Origin: Pseudocolwellia agarivorans
GTDB taxonomy: Bacteria > Pseudomonadota > Gammaproteobacteria > Enterobacterales > Alteromonadaceae
Length of the DNA stretch: 64,000 nucleotides
Direction: 5' to 3'
NCBI RefSeq assembly: GCF_002000085.1
Contig: NZ_MUZU01000011.1
Coordinates: 62,001-126,000, forward strand
This document shows, piece after piece, positions 18,032 through 27,485 of the stretch. The translations under genes and the position numbers were made by a program. Every line of letters begins with the position of its first letter. Position 1 is the first letter of the stretch. Below the pieces are notes generated by a model. The model was not told the DNA's origin. It ran no database searches and saw only the letters and a list, made by a program, of their open reading frames with translations.

Positions 18032-18153
18032 TAAATCAAAACACTAAAATTTGATTTTATTACTATAATTTTATAAAGCATCTTTAAATTTTTTCGAGTT
18101 GTACGGCAATACTTGAAAAACAAACAATAAAAACAGCCGTAAGGGGATATACA

Positions 18154-21100
18154 ATGCATCATATGTTTAAGAAAACAACACTCTGTGCAGCTATATTGAC
18201 TTCATTAGCAGTTAACGCAGTACACGCTGAAGAAGAAAATAATAAAAATAAAAAACAAGCTGAACAAGAAGTAGAAGTAATTGAAGTAACTGGCTTTCGT
18301 GGCAGCTTACAAAAAGCCATCAACGCAAAACGCTTTTCGGATGGCGTTACAGACTCTATTCATGCTGAAGACGTTGGTAAATCGACCGATCAAAACATCG
18401 CTGATGCCCTCTCTCGTGTTACAGGTGTTACTGTACAAGAAGCCGATGGTGAAGGAACAAAAATATCTGTTCGTGGTGCAGGTGCATCGCTAAACCAAAT
18501 ATCATTAAATGGTGTAACACTAACCAGTGGTTTATCTAACCCTTCTGGTGGCTCAAATGCTGTTGCTGAACAAAGTGTTGATTTAAGTGCTTTCTCTTCA
18601 GATATTTTATCCTCTATTGATGTAGTAAAAACAGCTTCAGCTGAACACAACGAAGGTTCTCTTGGTGCTAACGTAATACTTAAAACTGTTCAACCTCTTG
18701 AATTAAAAAACGCTAAACGTAGTTTTGAATACCAAGGACGTTACAACGATTATTCTGGTAATTTTGATCGTAAAATAGCGGGTACTTTTTCTGATAAATT
18801 CTTTGATGATACCGTTGGGGTGATCATTACCGTATCAGACGAAACGCAAAAGTCGCGTCAAGATAGATACCGTAATTCTTATGATTCTAAAGCACAAAGC
18901 ATTAGAGATGGTGGATCAAGAGATTTAAAAACGAATAAGATTATTCGTACTTATACTCCAGCAGATATGGATAATTTTGATGAAGCGAGCTTCGATCCAT
19001 CAGCAAGTATTGCTGGATTTGATCCTGATCAACACGTATATCAAATAACACCTACCGAAGGTGAATACCAAGCATTCTCGTTAGCTTCATCAGCATATGA
19101 TTTAAATTTAAATGAACGTAAACGCCAATCTATTACGGGTGGTTTTCAGTTTTATTTAGGTGATGATACCGAACTACAACTTGATTTAAGTCACAGCAAT
19201 CAAGATGTAAAAGAAGATACTCATCGTTACGATATGCAATTTGACATCAATTGGGTGCCTGAAGATTACGCTCCAGTACATAATTTCTGGACCGTAGATC
19301 GTGAAAACAATACGTTAGCTAAACGTCTTGTCCCGCAATCAAAAGGCCGTATTTATCGTGATGTGGGTGGTTATGAAGTTGATAACAATGTTGCCAGCCT
19401 ACGCTTAGAGCACAATATTACCGATACGTTTAACGTATCATTAGTAGCTGGTTATTCAAATACTAAACAAGAAACAAAGCCTGATAATGCCAGCATGTTA
19501 TTAGAACCTGGCGCTATATCAATAGATGATTTACCCTACCCTGAATATGACGGTAACGGCAACATCATCCCTAGTGCAAATAACAACCAATACGTCATTC
19601 AACCTACAGGATATGACTGCACAAGTGGCACATGTTACTTAGTTACCGGTAATGATTTTGTAAGATACTCTTCGCCCGACGAAAGAGTCACAACAAGTCC
19701 TACAAATCCATTAGATCCAAACCTTTTCCGTGTTGCTCGAATTACTAAATACGAAGCAACGAATAATGATACCAATAAATCTATATTTTTAGATTTTGAT
19801 TGGGATGTGGATTTTCTTGGTATAAACCAAGTTGAGTTTGGTGCTAAATACAGTAATCGTAAAAAAGATGTTTATTCATTTAGATCAGATACCAGCAGTA
19901 ATAATGTTGAAGGTGTTGGTGATGGTGAATCTGCACCTGTTACTTTTGATGATTTAAACTCACTTACTTTAGGTGATGTACTTGAAAATGGTAGCTTCCC
20001 AGTAAACGACTTTATGAAGGGTTTATTACCGTCAGCAGGTCAACAAGATTTCTTAAAAGGCTGGGGATTAGTATCTACAGAAAAAGCCTTTGCCTTAGCA
20101 TCAGACAAAGAAGTACGCTTAAAAAATAGTCCCGCAGGATCTCGTGAAATTGAACAAGATACGTCGGCTTTATATGCGCAATTAAACTTCAATTATATGG
20201 ACAACCGTATTACCGGTAATATCGGTTTACGTTACGTAGAAACAAAAACCTCTGCTGAAGCTTATAACCGTGTTAGGTTCCAAAGTAATAGTAATGTATT
20301 TGATGTATACGACCTTGTTTTTAACAAGCAAATAGCTAATACAGATTTACCTGAATGTGATATTGTTAATCGTATAGCTAGTAACGGAAAACCAAATTTT
20401 GACCAATTCCCTGAATCGGGTTACCCCGGCTCAAATGGTGCGCCTTTGTGTCATGATCCTCGTTGGATATTTGTTGCCGATAAGCCTTCCAATCCTAAAA
20501 CGTTAGATGTTGACTATAGCGGTAACATTCCAGTTGTATTAACCAATGATCCACATTCTAAGGGTAAGAAACGTGTACTCAAAGAATGGAATGATCTTAC
20601 AACCAATAACAATACAATTTGGGACATTAATGGTAATCCTATCAACGGCGGCGAACCCCGCGGTAATATAGCATCTGACCGTTCATTTATCGGTACTGAT
20701 TCAGCTAAGAATCATATGTTATTACCTAGTTTGAATATTAATTTTGCCTTAAACGACGATATGATATTGCGTTTTGGTACATCAAAAACGATGGCACGTC
20801 CAAGGTTTGATTCAACAACACCTAAACTTGAAATTATCGAAGGAAACGGTCCTCAAGGTCGTGGTAGTGCAGGCGCTGTTGATTTAAAACCGCTTGAATC
20901 TAATAACTTAGATTTGTCGTTTGAGTGGTACTTTAGTGAAAGCGGCTTAGCATCAATTGCTCTATTCAATAAGGATATGAAGAATTTTGAAGAAACCGTT
21001 ACTGAAACGTATTTGTGGCGAGATATTCGTGAAAACTATAGCCTTGAAGGCATTGCTAACTTAAATGAAATTCTCATTGTTCCTGAACGTACTGGTGAAC

Positions 21101-21834
21101 TTGGAATATATGACTTAGAGCAAACAGTTCAAACTCCAGCGATTGGCGGCCTAACAGATGCTTCAGGTAACGGCGTAGATACTAGCGGTGATTTTGCTTG
21201 TATGCCAGATCGTATGGCTCAGTGGGAAACAAGACGTGAATTAACACTTGGTTGCCATCAAATAGCGTTACGACAAATACGTAATGGTAAAGGAGCAAAT
21301 ATTCGTGGTGCTGAAATTTCATATACCCAAAACTATGACTTTTTACCGGGTGTATTTTCAGGCTTAGGTGCAAGTGTAAATTACACCTTCTCTGACTCTG
21401 AATCTGAACAAGAAGTATTAATAACGGGTGGTATCGCTAAGCCTTTACCACAAGCTAATACACCTAAGCATTCGGGTAACATGACTCTTTTCTGGGAAAA
21501 TGATGACATAATGATGCGTTTAGCCGCTCGTTATACGGGGGAGCAACTTATTTCTCGCTCAATCAATAACGGTGCAGAATGGAAAGACAAAGCAACTCGT
21601 TTAGACTTTAGTTCAAGTTACAAAGTGAATAAAAACATTTCTGTAACCTTCCAAGCACTAAACCTTACTGATGAAGTGATTCGTACTTTCTGGACGAGCA
21701 CAGAATCTATTCTTAATGGTGAAGTCATAGACGAAGGTAATGTACTTGATGGTAGCAATGCCACGACAAGCCGTACATTACAAGAATATAAAACGGGTAG
21801 ACAATTTCGTTTAGGTGTAAGAGCTAATTTCTAA
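18154..21834 (+). CDS. TonB-dependent receptor for polysaccharide fragments
   Basis: A 1226-residue outer-membrane receptor with a signal peptide (AVNAVHA-E) and the plug-domain opening VIEVTGFRGSLQKAINAKR. IADALSRVTGVTVQEADGEG and SVRGAG follow, typical of the large receptors used by Alteromonadales and Caulobacterales for oligosaccharides. The C-terminus ends in an aromatic residue (LGVRANF), as expected for a beta-barrel. AAGGGG precedes the ATG. It would import carrageenan oligosaccharides into the periplasm with TonB energy. Two operators of the locus regulon lie upstream, and a lipoprotein gene follows 80 bp downstream on the same strand. Confidence 0.93.
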   Translation: MHHMFKKTTLCAAILTSLAVNAVHAEEENNKNKKQAEQEVEVIEVTGFRGSLQKAINAKRFSDGVTDSIHAEDVGKSTDQNIADALSRVTGVTVQEADGEGTKISVRGAGASLNQISLNGVTLTSGLSNPSGGSNAVAEQSVDLSAFSSDILSSIDVVKTASAEHNEGSLGANVILKTVQPLELKNAKRSFEYQGRYNDYSGNFDRKIAGTFSDKFFDDTVGVIITVSDETQKSRQDRYRNSYDSKAQSIRDGGSRDLKTNKIIRTYTPADMDNFDEASFDPSASIAGFDPDQHVYQITPTEGEYQAFSLASSAYDLNLNERKRQSITGGFQFYLGDDTELQLDLSHSNQDVKEDTHRYDMQFDINWVPEDYAPVHNFWTVDRENNTLAKRLVPQSKGRIYRDVGGYEVDNNVASLRLEHNITDTFNVSLVAGYSNTKQETKPDNASMLLEPGAISIDDLPYPEYDGNGNIIPSANNNQYVIQPTGYDCTSGTCYLVTGNDFVRYSSPDERVTTSPTNPLDPNLFRVARITKYEATNNDTNKSIFLDFDWDVDFLGINQVEFGAKYSNRKKDVYSFRSDTSSNNVEGVGDGESAPVTFDDLNSLTLGDVLENGSFPVNDFMKGLLPSAGQQDFLKGWGLVSTEKAFALASDKEVRLKNSPAGSREIEQDTSALYAQLNFNYMDNRITGNIGLRYVETKTSAEAYNRVRFQSNSNVFDVYDLVFNKQIANTDLPECDIVNRIASNGKPNFDQFPESGYPGSNGAPLCHDPRWIFVADKPSNPKTLDVDYSGNIPVVLTNDPHSKGKKRVLKEWNDLTTNNNTIWDINGNPINGGEPRGNIASDRSFIGTDSAKNHMLLPSLNINFALNDDMILRFGTSKTMARPRFDSTTPKLEIIEGNGPQGRGSAGAVDLKPLESNNLDLSFEWYFSESGLASIALFNKDMKNFEETVTETYLWRDIRENYSLEGIANLNEILIVPERTGELGIYDLEQTVQTPAIGGLTDASGNGVDTSGDFACMPDRMAQWETRRELTLGCHQIALRQIRNGKGANIRGAEISYTQNYDFLPGVFSGLGASVNYTFSDSESEQEVLITGGIAKPLPQANTPKHSGNMTLFWENDDIMMRLAARYTGEQLISRSINNGAEWKDKATRLDFSSSYKVNKNISVTFQALNLTDEVIRTFWTSTESILNGEVIDEGNVLDGSNATTSRTLQEYKTGRQFRLGVRANF

Positions 21835-21914
21835 ACTACATTGATTAACATTTAATAATAAAAGCATGGTAATTAATTTTACCATGCCACATAAAAGAAT
21901 ACTGGAGATGTAAG

Positions 21915-22811
21915 ATGATTAAGAACTTACTAACACTAACGTTAATAATGAGCTCAACAGCACTTGTGGGTTGTGGCTCTGACGAAGGTAACGAAGCGTA
22001 TGGTTTCGTTGTTCCTGATGAAAAACCTATTGAAATGGATTCACCAACTAAAAGTGTCACGATTAACGTTGATGGTTTATTAGGCGAAGAGCTGATTAAG
22101 ATTAACTTGCTAGACGGCATGTCTATTGATGGTCAAGCTTTAACTGAAGACACTAGAGATGTATATATCCGTAAGATAGCAGATAAAGATTTTGATGTTG
22201 ATACTGTACCCGCTTTAGGACCGAACGATGACGGTAAAGAAGTACTATTTTTTGATTATGAATTAATCAACGAAGAAAATGCAACAAACGCAGGAAGCGA
22301 AGAACAATTAAAGAAATATTTAATTCAACCCGTACAAGTTGAAAACAATACCCTACTGGTTAATCGTCATTTATTTAGAAAGGCTCAAAAAGGCTTAACT
22401 CAACCACAGCAAGATACGGTTACTCCTTTTGATCCTACTGAAAGAATTTCGCAAGTAACGTACACAATTAGTTATGAAGTTGATAATGGCTATCCGTGTA
22501 TTTCATTAGAGTCTAGTTACCGTTTAGGCCAATGTACTGACTTATTGATGGAGCAAGGTAATGTTGATTTATGTAACAGTGCTGATGACTCTGTTGAAGC
22601 TTGTGGCGAGTACATTATTAGTAACAATGTTGATTACGTATTTGAATGTGACGATGTTGATAACTGTACATCTGCTGAGTTAGACGCTAATTATAAAACA
22701 GCATTAACTAATGCAGTTATTTCAAAAATTCAGGATGCTGACGGTAACCTTCCAAACATTAGAACGTTAACGTTGGTTGTGAACAACAATGTTGATTCAC
22801 CTGATTTATAA
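21915..22811 (+). CDS. Outer-membrane lipoprotein of unknown function, partner of the TonB receptor
   Basis: A 298-residue protein with a lipoprotein signal (STALVGC, Cys20) followed by an acidic linker. The mature part is acidic, has six Cys in the C-terminal half (GYPCISLE, LGQCTDLL, DLCNSA and others) and no family I can name. GGAGATGTAAG before the ATG is a good ribosome site. It lies 80 bp after the TonB receptor gene with no terminator between and a strong one after it, so the two form an operon. A role in surface glycan binding, analogous to SusD-type partners, is inference only. Confidence 0.7.
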   Translation: MIKNLLTLTLIMSSTALVGCGSDEGNEAYGFVVPDEKPIEMDSPTKSVTINVDGLLGEELIKINLLDGMSIDGQALTEDTRDVYIRKIADKDFDVDTVPALGPNDDGKEVLFFDYELINEENATNAGSEEQLKKYLIQPVQVENNTLLVNRHLFRKAQKGLTQPQQDTVTPFDPTERISQVTYTISYEVDNGYPCISLESSYRLGQCTDLLMEQGNVDLCNSADDSVEACGEYIISNNVDYVFECDDVDNCTSAELDANYKTALTNAVISKIQDADGNLPNIRTLTLVVNNNVDSPDL

Positions 22812-22838
22812 ATAAATTTAGTTTTATTTATAATACGC

Positions 22839-22871
22839 AAAGCAGATAAGCCTCCCCCTTATCTGCTTTTT
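22839..22871 (+). terminator. Strong intrinsic terminator
   Basis: AAAGCAGATAAG (22839-22850) pairs with CTTATCTGCTTT (22858-22869) and is followed by a T run. It ends the TonB receptor/lipoprotein operon. Confidence 0.9.
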
Positions 22872-22968
22872 TTTGTCTAATGATTGTCTACTCTAATTAA
22901 AATCACAAGAATTAACCACAGAGTGCACAGAGGGACTTCGTCCTACCCCCTATTTAATTAATCCGATT

Positions 22969-23880
22969 TTATAAAATAAAGGGTAATAGTTTATTCGCAA
23001 AAGCTTCGCCCAATCTAACTTGTCCTAGCGTGTTGTAATGAGTGTTGTCTGTATGTTTTGGGAAGTCTTCCCAGTCACTATTTGTTGTCGTTAAGATAAT
23101 TGACACATTTTTTTTTGTATTCGCTACATCAACCATAGCTTGGCGAACCACTTCAGGTCCTTTTTTAAAGCGGCCATAAGTTGAGTTAATTTGTCCGATA
23201 ATAAATGGCATATCTGCAACCTTAGTGTCACGTCTATTTTGTTGTATAAACTCAACTAAGTTGTCACGGTAAGATAACGACGTAAACTCTTTAGCCGCAT
23301 CGTTTTCACCTTGCATCCATGCCATTCCTATAACTTTATAAGGCACATTTTGTTGGTCTAAAAGCGTTAACTGTTCCTTAATACTGGTTTGAAACATTTT
23401 ATATAAAGGTAAATCTTGCTTATAGCCTTTCTCAGAGCTTTTAGCTTTCTCGGCTGTCCAGTTTGTACTCCAAGCACCATAAAGTGATGTGCCGCCGTAA
23501 GCTGTTTTGATCAACAAAAACTTCTTCTTTGGGAACTTTTCAGCGAGCGTAATCCCAATCATAAGTTCAGGCCCAAAAGCTTTTTCAAAACCGTATTTTT
23601 CTTTTTTGTGAGGAGATAACGTAAAAGATAACGGTACTGCTTTGTCTCCTTTATTACTTAACATAACGCGAGAAGATACCTTGCTAAGCCTTTGTTTAAC
23701 TGACGGCTCTAAAGCGTCAAAGTTGCCCGCCCCTTCCATATTTGACTGACCAGCAAGTAAAACAACACTGATTGTGTTTTCTTTTTGTTGTGATGCTAGT
23801 TTTTCTGTTTGCGAATGTACTTTAGTTTGTGACACGCAGGCACATAATGCGCATGACAGTATTAACAGTAAAATTTTCAT
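22969..23880 (-). CDS. Secreted SASA-domain carbohydrate esterase
   Basis: A 303-residue protein with a lipoprotein-like signal (LSCALCAC). It carries the sialate-O-acetylesterase/SGNH-type nucleophile motif LLAGQSNMEG (Ser46), a central WMQGENDA and a C-terminal DNTHYNTLG (Asp278/His281) as catalytic pair. The family deacylates sugars. Carrageenans are not normally acetylated, so the substrate is open; methyl or acetyl groups on algal side chains are possible. It is divergent from the sulfatase operon. An operator (23899) sits directly before its start codon, so it belongs to the same regulon. Confidence 0.8.
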   Translation of the reverse strand: MKILLLILSCALCACVSQTKVHSQTEKLASQQKENTISVVLLAGQSNMEGAGNFDALEPSVKQRLSKVSSRVMLSNKGDKAVPLSFTLSPHKKEKYGFEKAFGPELMIGITLAEKFPKKKFLLIKTAYGGTSLYGAWSTNWTAEKAKSSEKGYKQDLPLYKMFQTSIKEQLTLLDQQNVPYKVIGMAWMQGENDAAKEFTSLSYRDNLVEFIQQNRRDTKVADMPFIIGQINSTYGRFKKGPEVVRQAMVDVANTKKNVSIILTTTNSDWEDFPKHTDNTHYNTLGQVRLGEAFANKLLPFIL

Positions 23881-23898
23881 TAATAAACCTTATAAGAG

Positions 23899-23912
23899 GG
23901 ATAGCGCTAACT
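23899..23912. promoter_or_regulatory. GGATAGCGCT operator before the SASA esterase gene
   Basis: GGATAGCGCTAACT, 18 bp upstream of the esterase ATG. Perfect left half of the palindrome. Confidence 0.65.
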
Positions 23913-24035
23913 CAATATACCTAATAACATTTTATACTCCAAGTAAAGTATAATTACAAAAGTCACAATAAAATACAATAAATTGTTTTAAAAGACTTTT
24001 TTATAAGTGCGACACAAAAAACCCAAATACACGAG

Positions 24036-24049
24036 GTTTAGCGCTATCC
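24036..24049. promoter_or_regulatory. AGCGCTATCC operator before the sulfatase operon
   Basis: GTTTAGCGCTATCC has a perfect right half and lies 150-170 bp before the sulfatase ATG. With 23899 it brackets the divergent promoter region (23881-24201). Confidence 0.65.
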
Positions 24050-24201
24050 CAAAGTTATTGCATTACCTGTATTGGTTTATTACAATCAAAATACACTAAC
24101 AATTTAATGCTTTAAATTAAGCTTGTTTTTTTGACTATATTATAAAGAAAACAATCGCTTAGATAAAAACAATAAAAGCATTATTCTCACCTCACTTTGG
24201 G

Positions 24202-25773
24202 ATGTACATGAATATAAAACCTTTCGTTAAAATGATAATTCCGTTATCAATAATCGCTTTACTACCGGCTTGCCAACAAACGGCTCAAGAAACAGCTAAT
24301 CCGAGTAAAAATCCAGATAAACCTAACATCGTTGTATTTTACGTTGACGACTTAGGTTGGGGAGATGTGAGTTCATATGGCGCTACGCGTGTTACTACAC
24401 CTAATATAGATAAACTCGCTGAAAATGGTCTTAAGTTTACCGATGCTCATAGCTCATCAGCAACTTGTACACCGTCACGCTATTCTCTTTTAACGGGTGA
24501 ATATGCTTTTCGTAAAAATGCTCGTATTCTTAAAGGTGATGCACCGCTATTAATTGGTACTGATCAACCGACTTTACCTAAACTATTAAAAAATGCAGGT
24601 TATAAATCGGGTGTTGTAGGTAAATGGCATTTAGGTTTAGGTGATGGTAAACAGCCTATTGATTGGAATGGTAAAGTAAGCCCAGGACCATTAGAAGTAG
24701 GCTTTGACTACAGCTTTTTATTACCTGCTACTGGCGATAGAGTACCCACTGTTTATTTAGAAAATCATCATGTACTCAACTTATCAAAAGATGATCCACT
24801 ATTTGTTAGCTATAAAGAAAAAATAGGTAATCGCCCTACTGGTGATGATAACCCTGAATTACTTCGTCAAGTTGCAGATCCACAACACAATAAAACCATA
24901 ATTAACGGTGTAAGCCGTATTGGTTGGATGCAAGGAGGTAAAAGTGCTGAATGGAAAGATGAAGATTTTCCGTTAGTGACGACTCAAAAAGCCAATACTT
25001 TTATTTCTGCTAACCAAAACAATCCGTTTTTCTTATTCTTTTCTTTCCATGATATTCATGTACCAAGATTACCTCACCCTATGTTTCAAGGAGCTACTGA
25101 AATGGGGAACCGTGGCGACGCTATTGTTCAAATGGATTGGATCACTGGCCAAGTAGTTGATCACCTTAAAGAATTAAACCTACTCGACAATACCCTTATT
25201 ATTTTTACGAGCGACAACGGTGCAGTGTTATTTGATGGTTATGAAGATGGCGCGCTAAGCTTAACGGGTAGCCATAAACAAAATGGAATATACCGTGGCG
25301 GTAAATTTAGCGCATTTGAAGCAGGAACACGTGTTCCGTTTATTGTGCATTACCCTAATAAAGTAAAAACAGGTACAAGTCACGCTTTAATGAGCCAAAT
25401 AGATCTCTACGCATCAATCGCTAGCATGTTAAACCTTGATTTAGGTAACACTGAAGCCATTGACAGTAAAAATCACTTAGCCGCTTTATTTAATGCTGAT
25501 ACACCTGCAAGAAAAATACTGATTGAAGAAACACCTTTTACTTTAGCGTTACGTGAAGGTGACTGGAAGTATATTCAGCCAGCGAGAAAGCTTTCACCTA
25601 AACTTGAAACACATAAGAAAATTGAAAGTGGCTTAAGTAAACAAGTACAACTTTATGACTTAAGTATTGATCCGTCAGAAACTACTAATATCGCGAGTGA
25701 AAAATCAGCGCGAGTTAAAGATATGAATTCAATATTAGAAAGCATTAAACAACAAAAATCACGGGAAGATTAG
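24202..25773 (+). CDS. S1-family sulfatase (lipoprotein), probable carrageenan sulfatase
   Basis: A 523-residue protein with a lipobox (LLPAC, Cys24). It has the metal-binding opening PNIVVFYVDDLGWGD and the maturation motif CTPSR (89-93), where Cys89 is converted to formylglycine. VVGKWHLGLG and FTSDNGA complete the S1 alkaline-phosphatase-like fold. An ATG at 24208, six bases on, may be the real start because GGGA lies at better spacing for it. It would remove a sulfate from lambda-carrageenan oligosaccharides in the periplasm or on the cell surface. It is first in an operon with another sulfatase two bases downstream, under a regulon operator. The position of the sulfate removed cannot be told from sequence. 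Confidence 0.92.
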   Translation: MYMNIKPFVKMIIPLSIIALLPACQQTAQETANPSKNPDKPNIVVFYVDDLGWGDVSSYGATRVTTPNIDKLAENGLKFTDAHSSSATCTPSRYSLLTGEYAFRKNARILKGDAPLLIGTDQPTLPKLLKNAGYKSGVVGKWHLGLGDGKQPIDWNGKVSPGPLEVGFDYSFLLPATGDRVPTVYLENHHVLNLSKDDPLFVSYKEKIGNRPTGDDNPELLRQVADPQHNKTIINGVSRIGWMQGGKSAEWKDEDFPLVTTQKANTFISANQNNPFFLFFSFHDIHVPRLPHPMFQGATEMGNRGDAIVQMDWITGQVVDHLKELNLLDNTLIIFTSDNGAVLFDGYEDGALSLTGSHKQNGIYRGGKFSAFEAGTRVPFIVHYPNKVKTGTSHALMSQIDLYASIASMLNLDLGNTEAIDSKNHLAALFNADTPARKILIEETPFTLALREGDWKYIQPARKLSPKLETHKKIESGLSKQVQLYDLSIDPSETTNIASEKSARVKDMNSILESIKQQKSRED

Positions 25774-25775
25774 TC

Positions 25776-27377
25776 ATGAACTTATACCCAAACGTATCAC
25801 ATAAACTGAAGCATTTATTACTGATAACTTGTTGCATTGCGAGTGTAACAGGATGCTCAACGCTTGTTGCCAACAATGAAAAAACAGTAAAACAAACTAA
25901 TAAAAACATAACGCAGCCAGCCAATAAAAAGCCCAACGTTATTTGGTTAGTATTAGAAGACATATCGTTAGAAGTAGGCAGCTACGGCGACACATTAGTA
26001 AAAACACCTAACCTAGATAAACTGTCTAAAATGGGTACGCGTTACACTAATGCCTATGCAACTTCTCCCGTTTGTTCGCCTACACGCTCTGCTTTTTTTA
26101 CGGGTATGAACCAAACCAGTATTGGTGCGCATCATCATAGAAGTCATTTAGAAGATGGTTACCAACTACCACAGCACGTAAAAATGTTATCTGAATATTT
26201 ACGTGATGAAGGCTATTACAATTTGTTAATGGGACCAAAGCAAAAAACTGATTTTAACTTTAGTCATATTGTTAGTGCTTTTGATGCAACCGACGGTGAA
26301 ATTAAATACTCAGGTGGCGCTTATACTCATGCCCCTATCGACAGAAAAATATTAGGTCATAGAGCTTGGAACCAATATAAAAAAGAAGCACCTGAAAAAC
26401 CGTTTTTCGCTCAAATTAATTACAGCGAAACCCACAGAACATTTATTGCTGATCCAAAAAATCCCATCAACCCAGACGATGTTAAATTACCAAGCTATTA
26501 CCCCGATCATGAACTTGTTCGACGCGATTGGGCTTTATACCTTGAAACCGTACAAACGGTTGATCAAAAAGTTGGTAACTTAATGGCTGAATTAGAAGCC
26601 GCTGGTGCGTTAGAAAATACCATTGTTTTTGTATTTGGCGATCATGGTCGAGCCATGTTACGTGATAAACAATGGTTATACGATGGTGGTTTACGTGTAC
26701 CTTTAATTGTTTTTGGTAAAGGTATTGCCCAAGGTAAAGTGAGTGACGAACTGGTTAGCTTAATTGATTTAGCGCCAACTACACTTGATATGATAGGGGC
26801 TGATGTTCCTGACTACATGGAAGGCCATGTATTTATTGGTAAAAATACAAAACCACGTAATCATGTATTTGCGCAACGCGACCGCTGTGATGAAACAGAT
26901 GATCGTATTCGTTCAGTACGTGGTAAGCGTTTCCATTACATTAAAAACTTCTATCCTGAACAACCTTACACACAATTTAATGCGTATAAAAAGCTTCAAT
27001 ACCCTGTTCTTACCCTAATGCAAAAATTACATGAAGAAGGCAAGCTAACACCTACGCAAGCCCTATTCTTTGCTGATAGCCGTCCACCTGAAGAGTTATA
27101 TGACACTTATTCAGATCCTGAAGAAGTCAATAACTTAGCAGACGACCCAAGATATAAAGCTCAACTGGCTAGAATGCGCAGTGAGTTAACTAACTGGCAA
27201 GAAAGAACAGGTGACATGGGCATGATAGACGAAGCACCAGAAGACATCGCCTACTGGGACAACTTTTTTGCTAAACACTTTAAAGAAGAAATGAATAGCC
27301 GCGGTTTACCTGCAAATGTTGACCACGACACCTATTTAAAATGGTGGGATAAGTTTCTTAAAGATCTTGGAAAGTAA
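25776..27377 (+). CDS. S1-family sulfatase (lipoprotein), second of the operon
   Basis: A 533-residue protein with a lipobox (VTGC, Cys27). It has PNVIWLVLEDISLEVGSYG for the metal site, the formylglycine motif CSPTR (100-104), GMNQTSIGAHHHRSH and VFVFGDHGRAM. It starts two bases after the previous sulfatase, so the two are translationally coupled. The pair differs in active-site surroundings, which suggests that each removes a different sulfate of the repeating disaccharide. Family subgroup not assigned. A terminator hairpin follows it. Confidence 0.92.
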   Translation: MNLYPNVSHKLKHLLLITCCIASVTGCSTLVANNEKTVKQTNKNITQPANKKPNVIWLVLEDISLEVGSYGDTLVKTPNLDKLSKMGTRYTNAYATSPVCSPTRSAFFTGMNQTSIGAHHHRSHLEDGYQLPQHVKMLSEYLRDEGYYNLLMGPKQKTDFNFSHIVSAFDATDGEIKYSGGAYTHAPIDRKILGHRAWNQYKKEAPEKPFFAQINYSETHRTFIADPKNPINPDDVKLPSYYPDHELVRRDWALYLETVQTVDQKVGNLMAELEAAGALENTIVFVFGDHGRAMLRDKQWLYDGGLRVPLIVFGKGIAQGKVSDELVSLIDLAPTTLDMIGADVPDYMEGHVFIGKNTKPRNHVFAQRDRCDETDDRIRSVRGKRFHYIKNFYPEQPYTQFNAYKKLQYPVLTLMQKLHEEGKLTPTQALFFADSRPPEELYDTYSDPEEVNNLADDPRYKAQLARMRSELTNWQERTGDMGMIDEAPEDIAYWDNFFAKHFKEEMNSRGLPANVDHDTYLKWWDKFLKDLGK

Positions 27378-27411
27378 CACTTAAAAAAATCAAAAATAAC
27401 CAAAAACAAGG

Positions 27412-27457
27412 TAAGCTTGAATAAATTTGTTATAAATTTCTATTCAAGCTTATTTTT
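27412..27457 (+). terminator. Terminator between sulfatases and lambda-carrageenase
   Basis: TAAGCTTGAATA (27412-27423) and TATTCAAGCTTA (27441-27452) form a 12-bp stem with a 17-nt loop, followed by a T run. It ends about 30 bp before the carrageenase ATG, leaving little room for a separate promoter. Confidence 0.8.
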
Positions 27458-27485
27458 TATAACAACATAATCATTAGAGAAAAAC

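Larger units (their letters stand above)
16987..18153. other. Long regulatory region before the TonB receptor gene
   Basis: 1167 bp. It holds a possible gene remnant (17074-17226), an AAATGT-N3-ACATTT repeat (17198-17212) toward the symporter, a ten-C run (17329-17338) and two GGATAGCGCTATCC-like operators (17400 and 18018). The rest is AT-rich with no further gene recognised. Two operators 618 bp apart would permit repression by looping. Confidence 0.6.
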
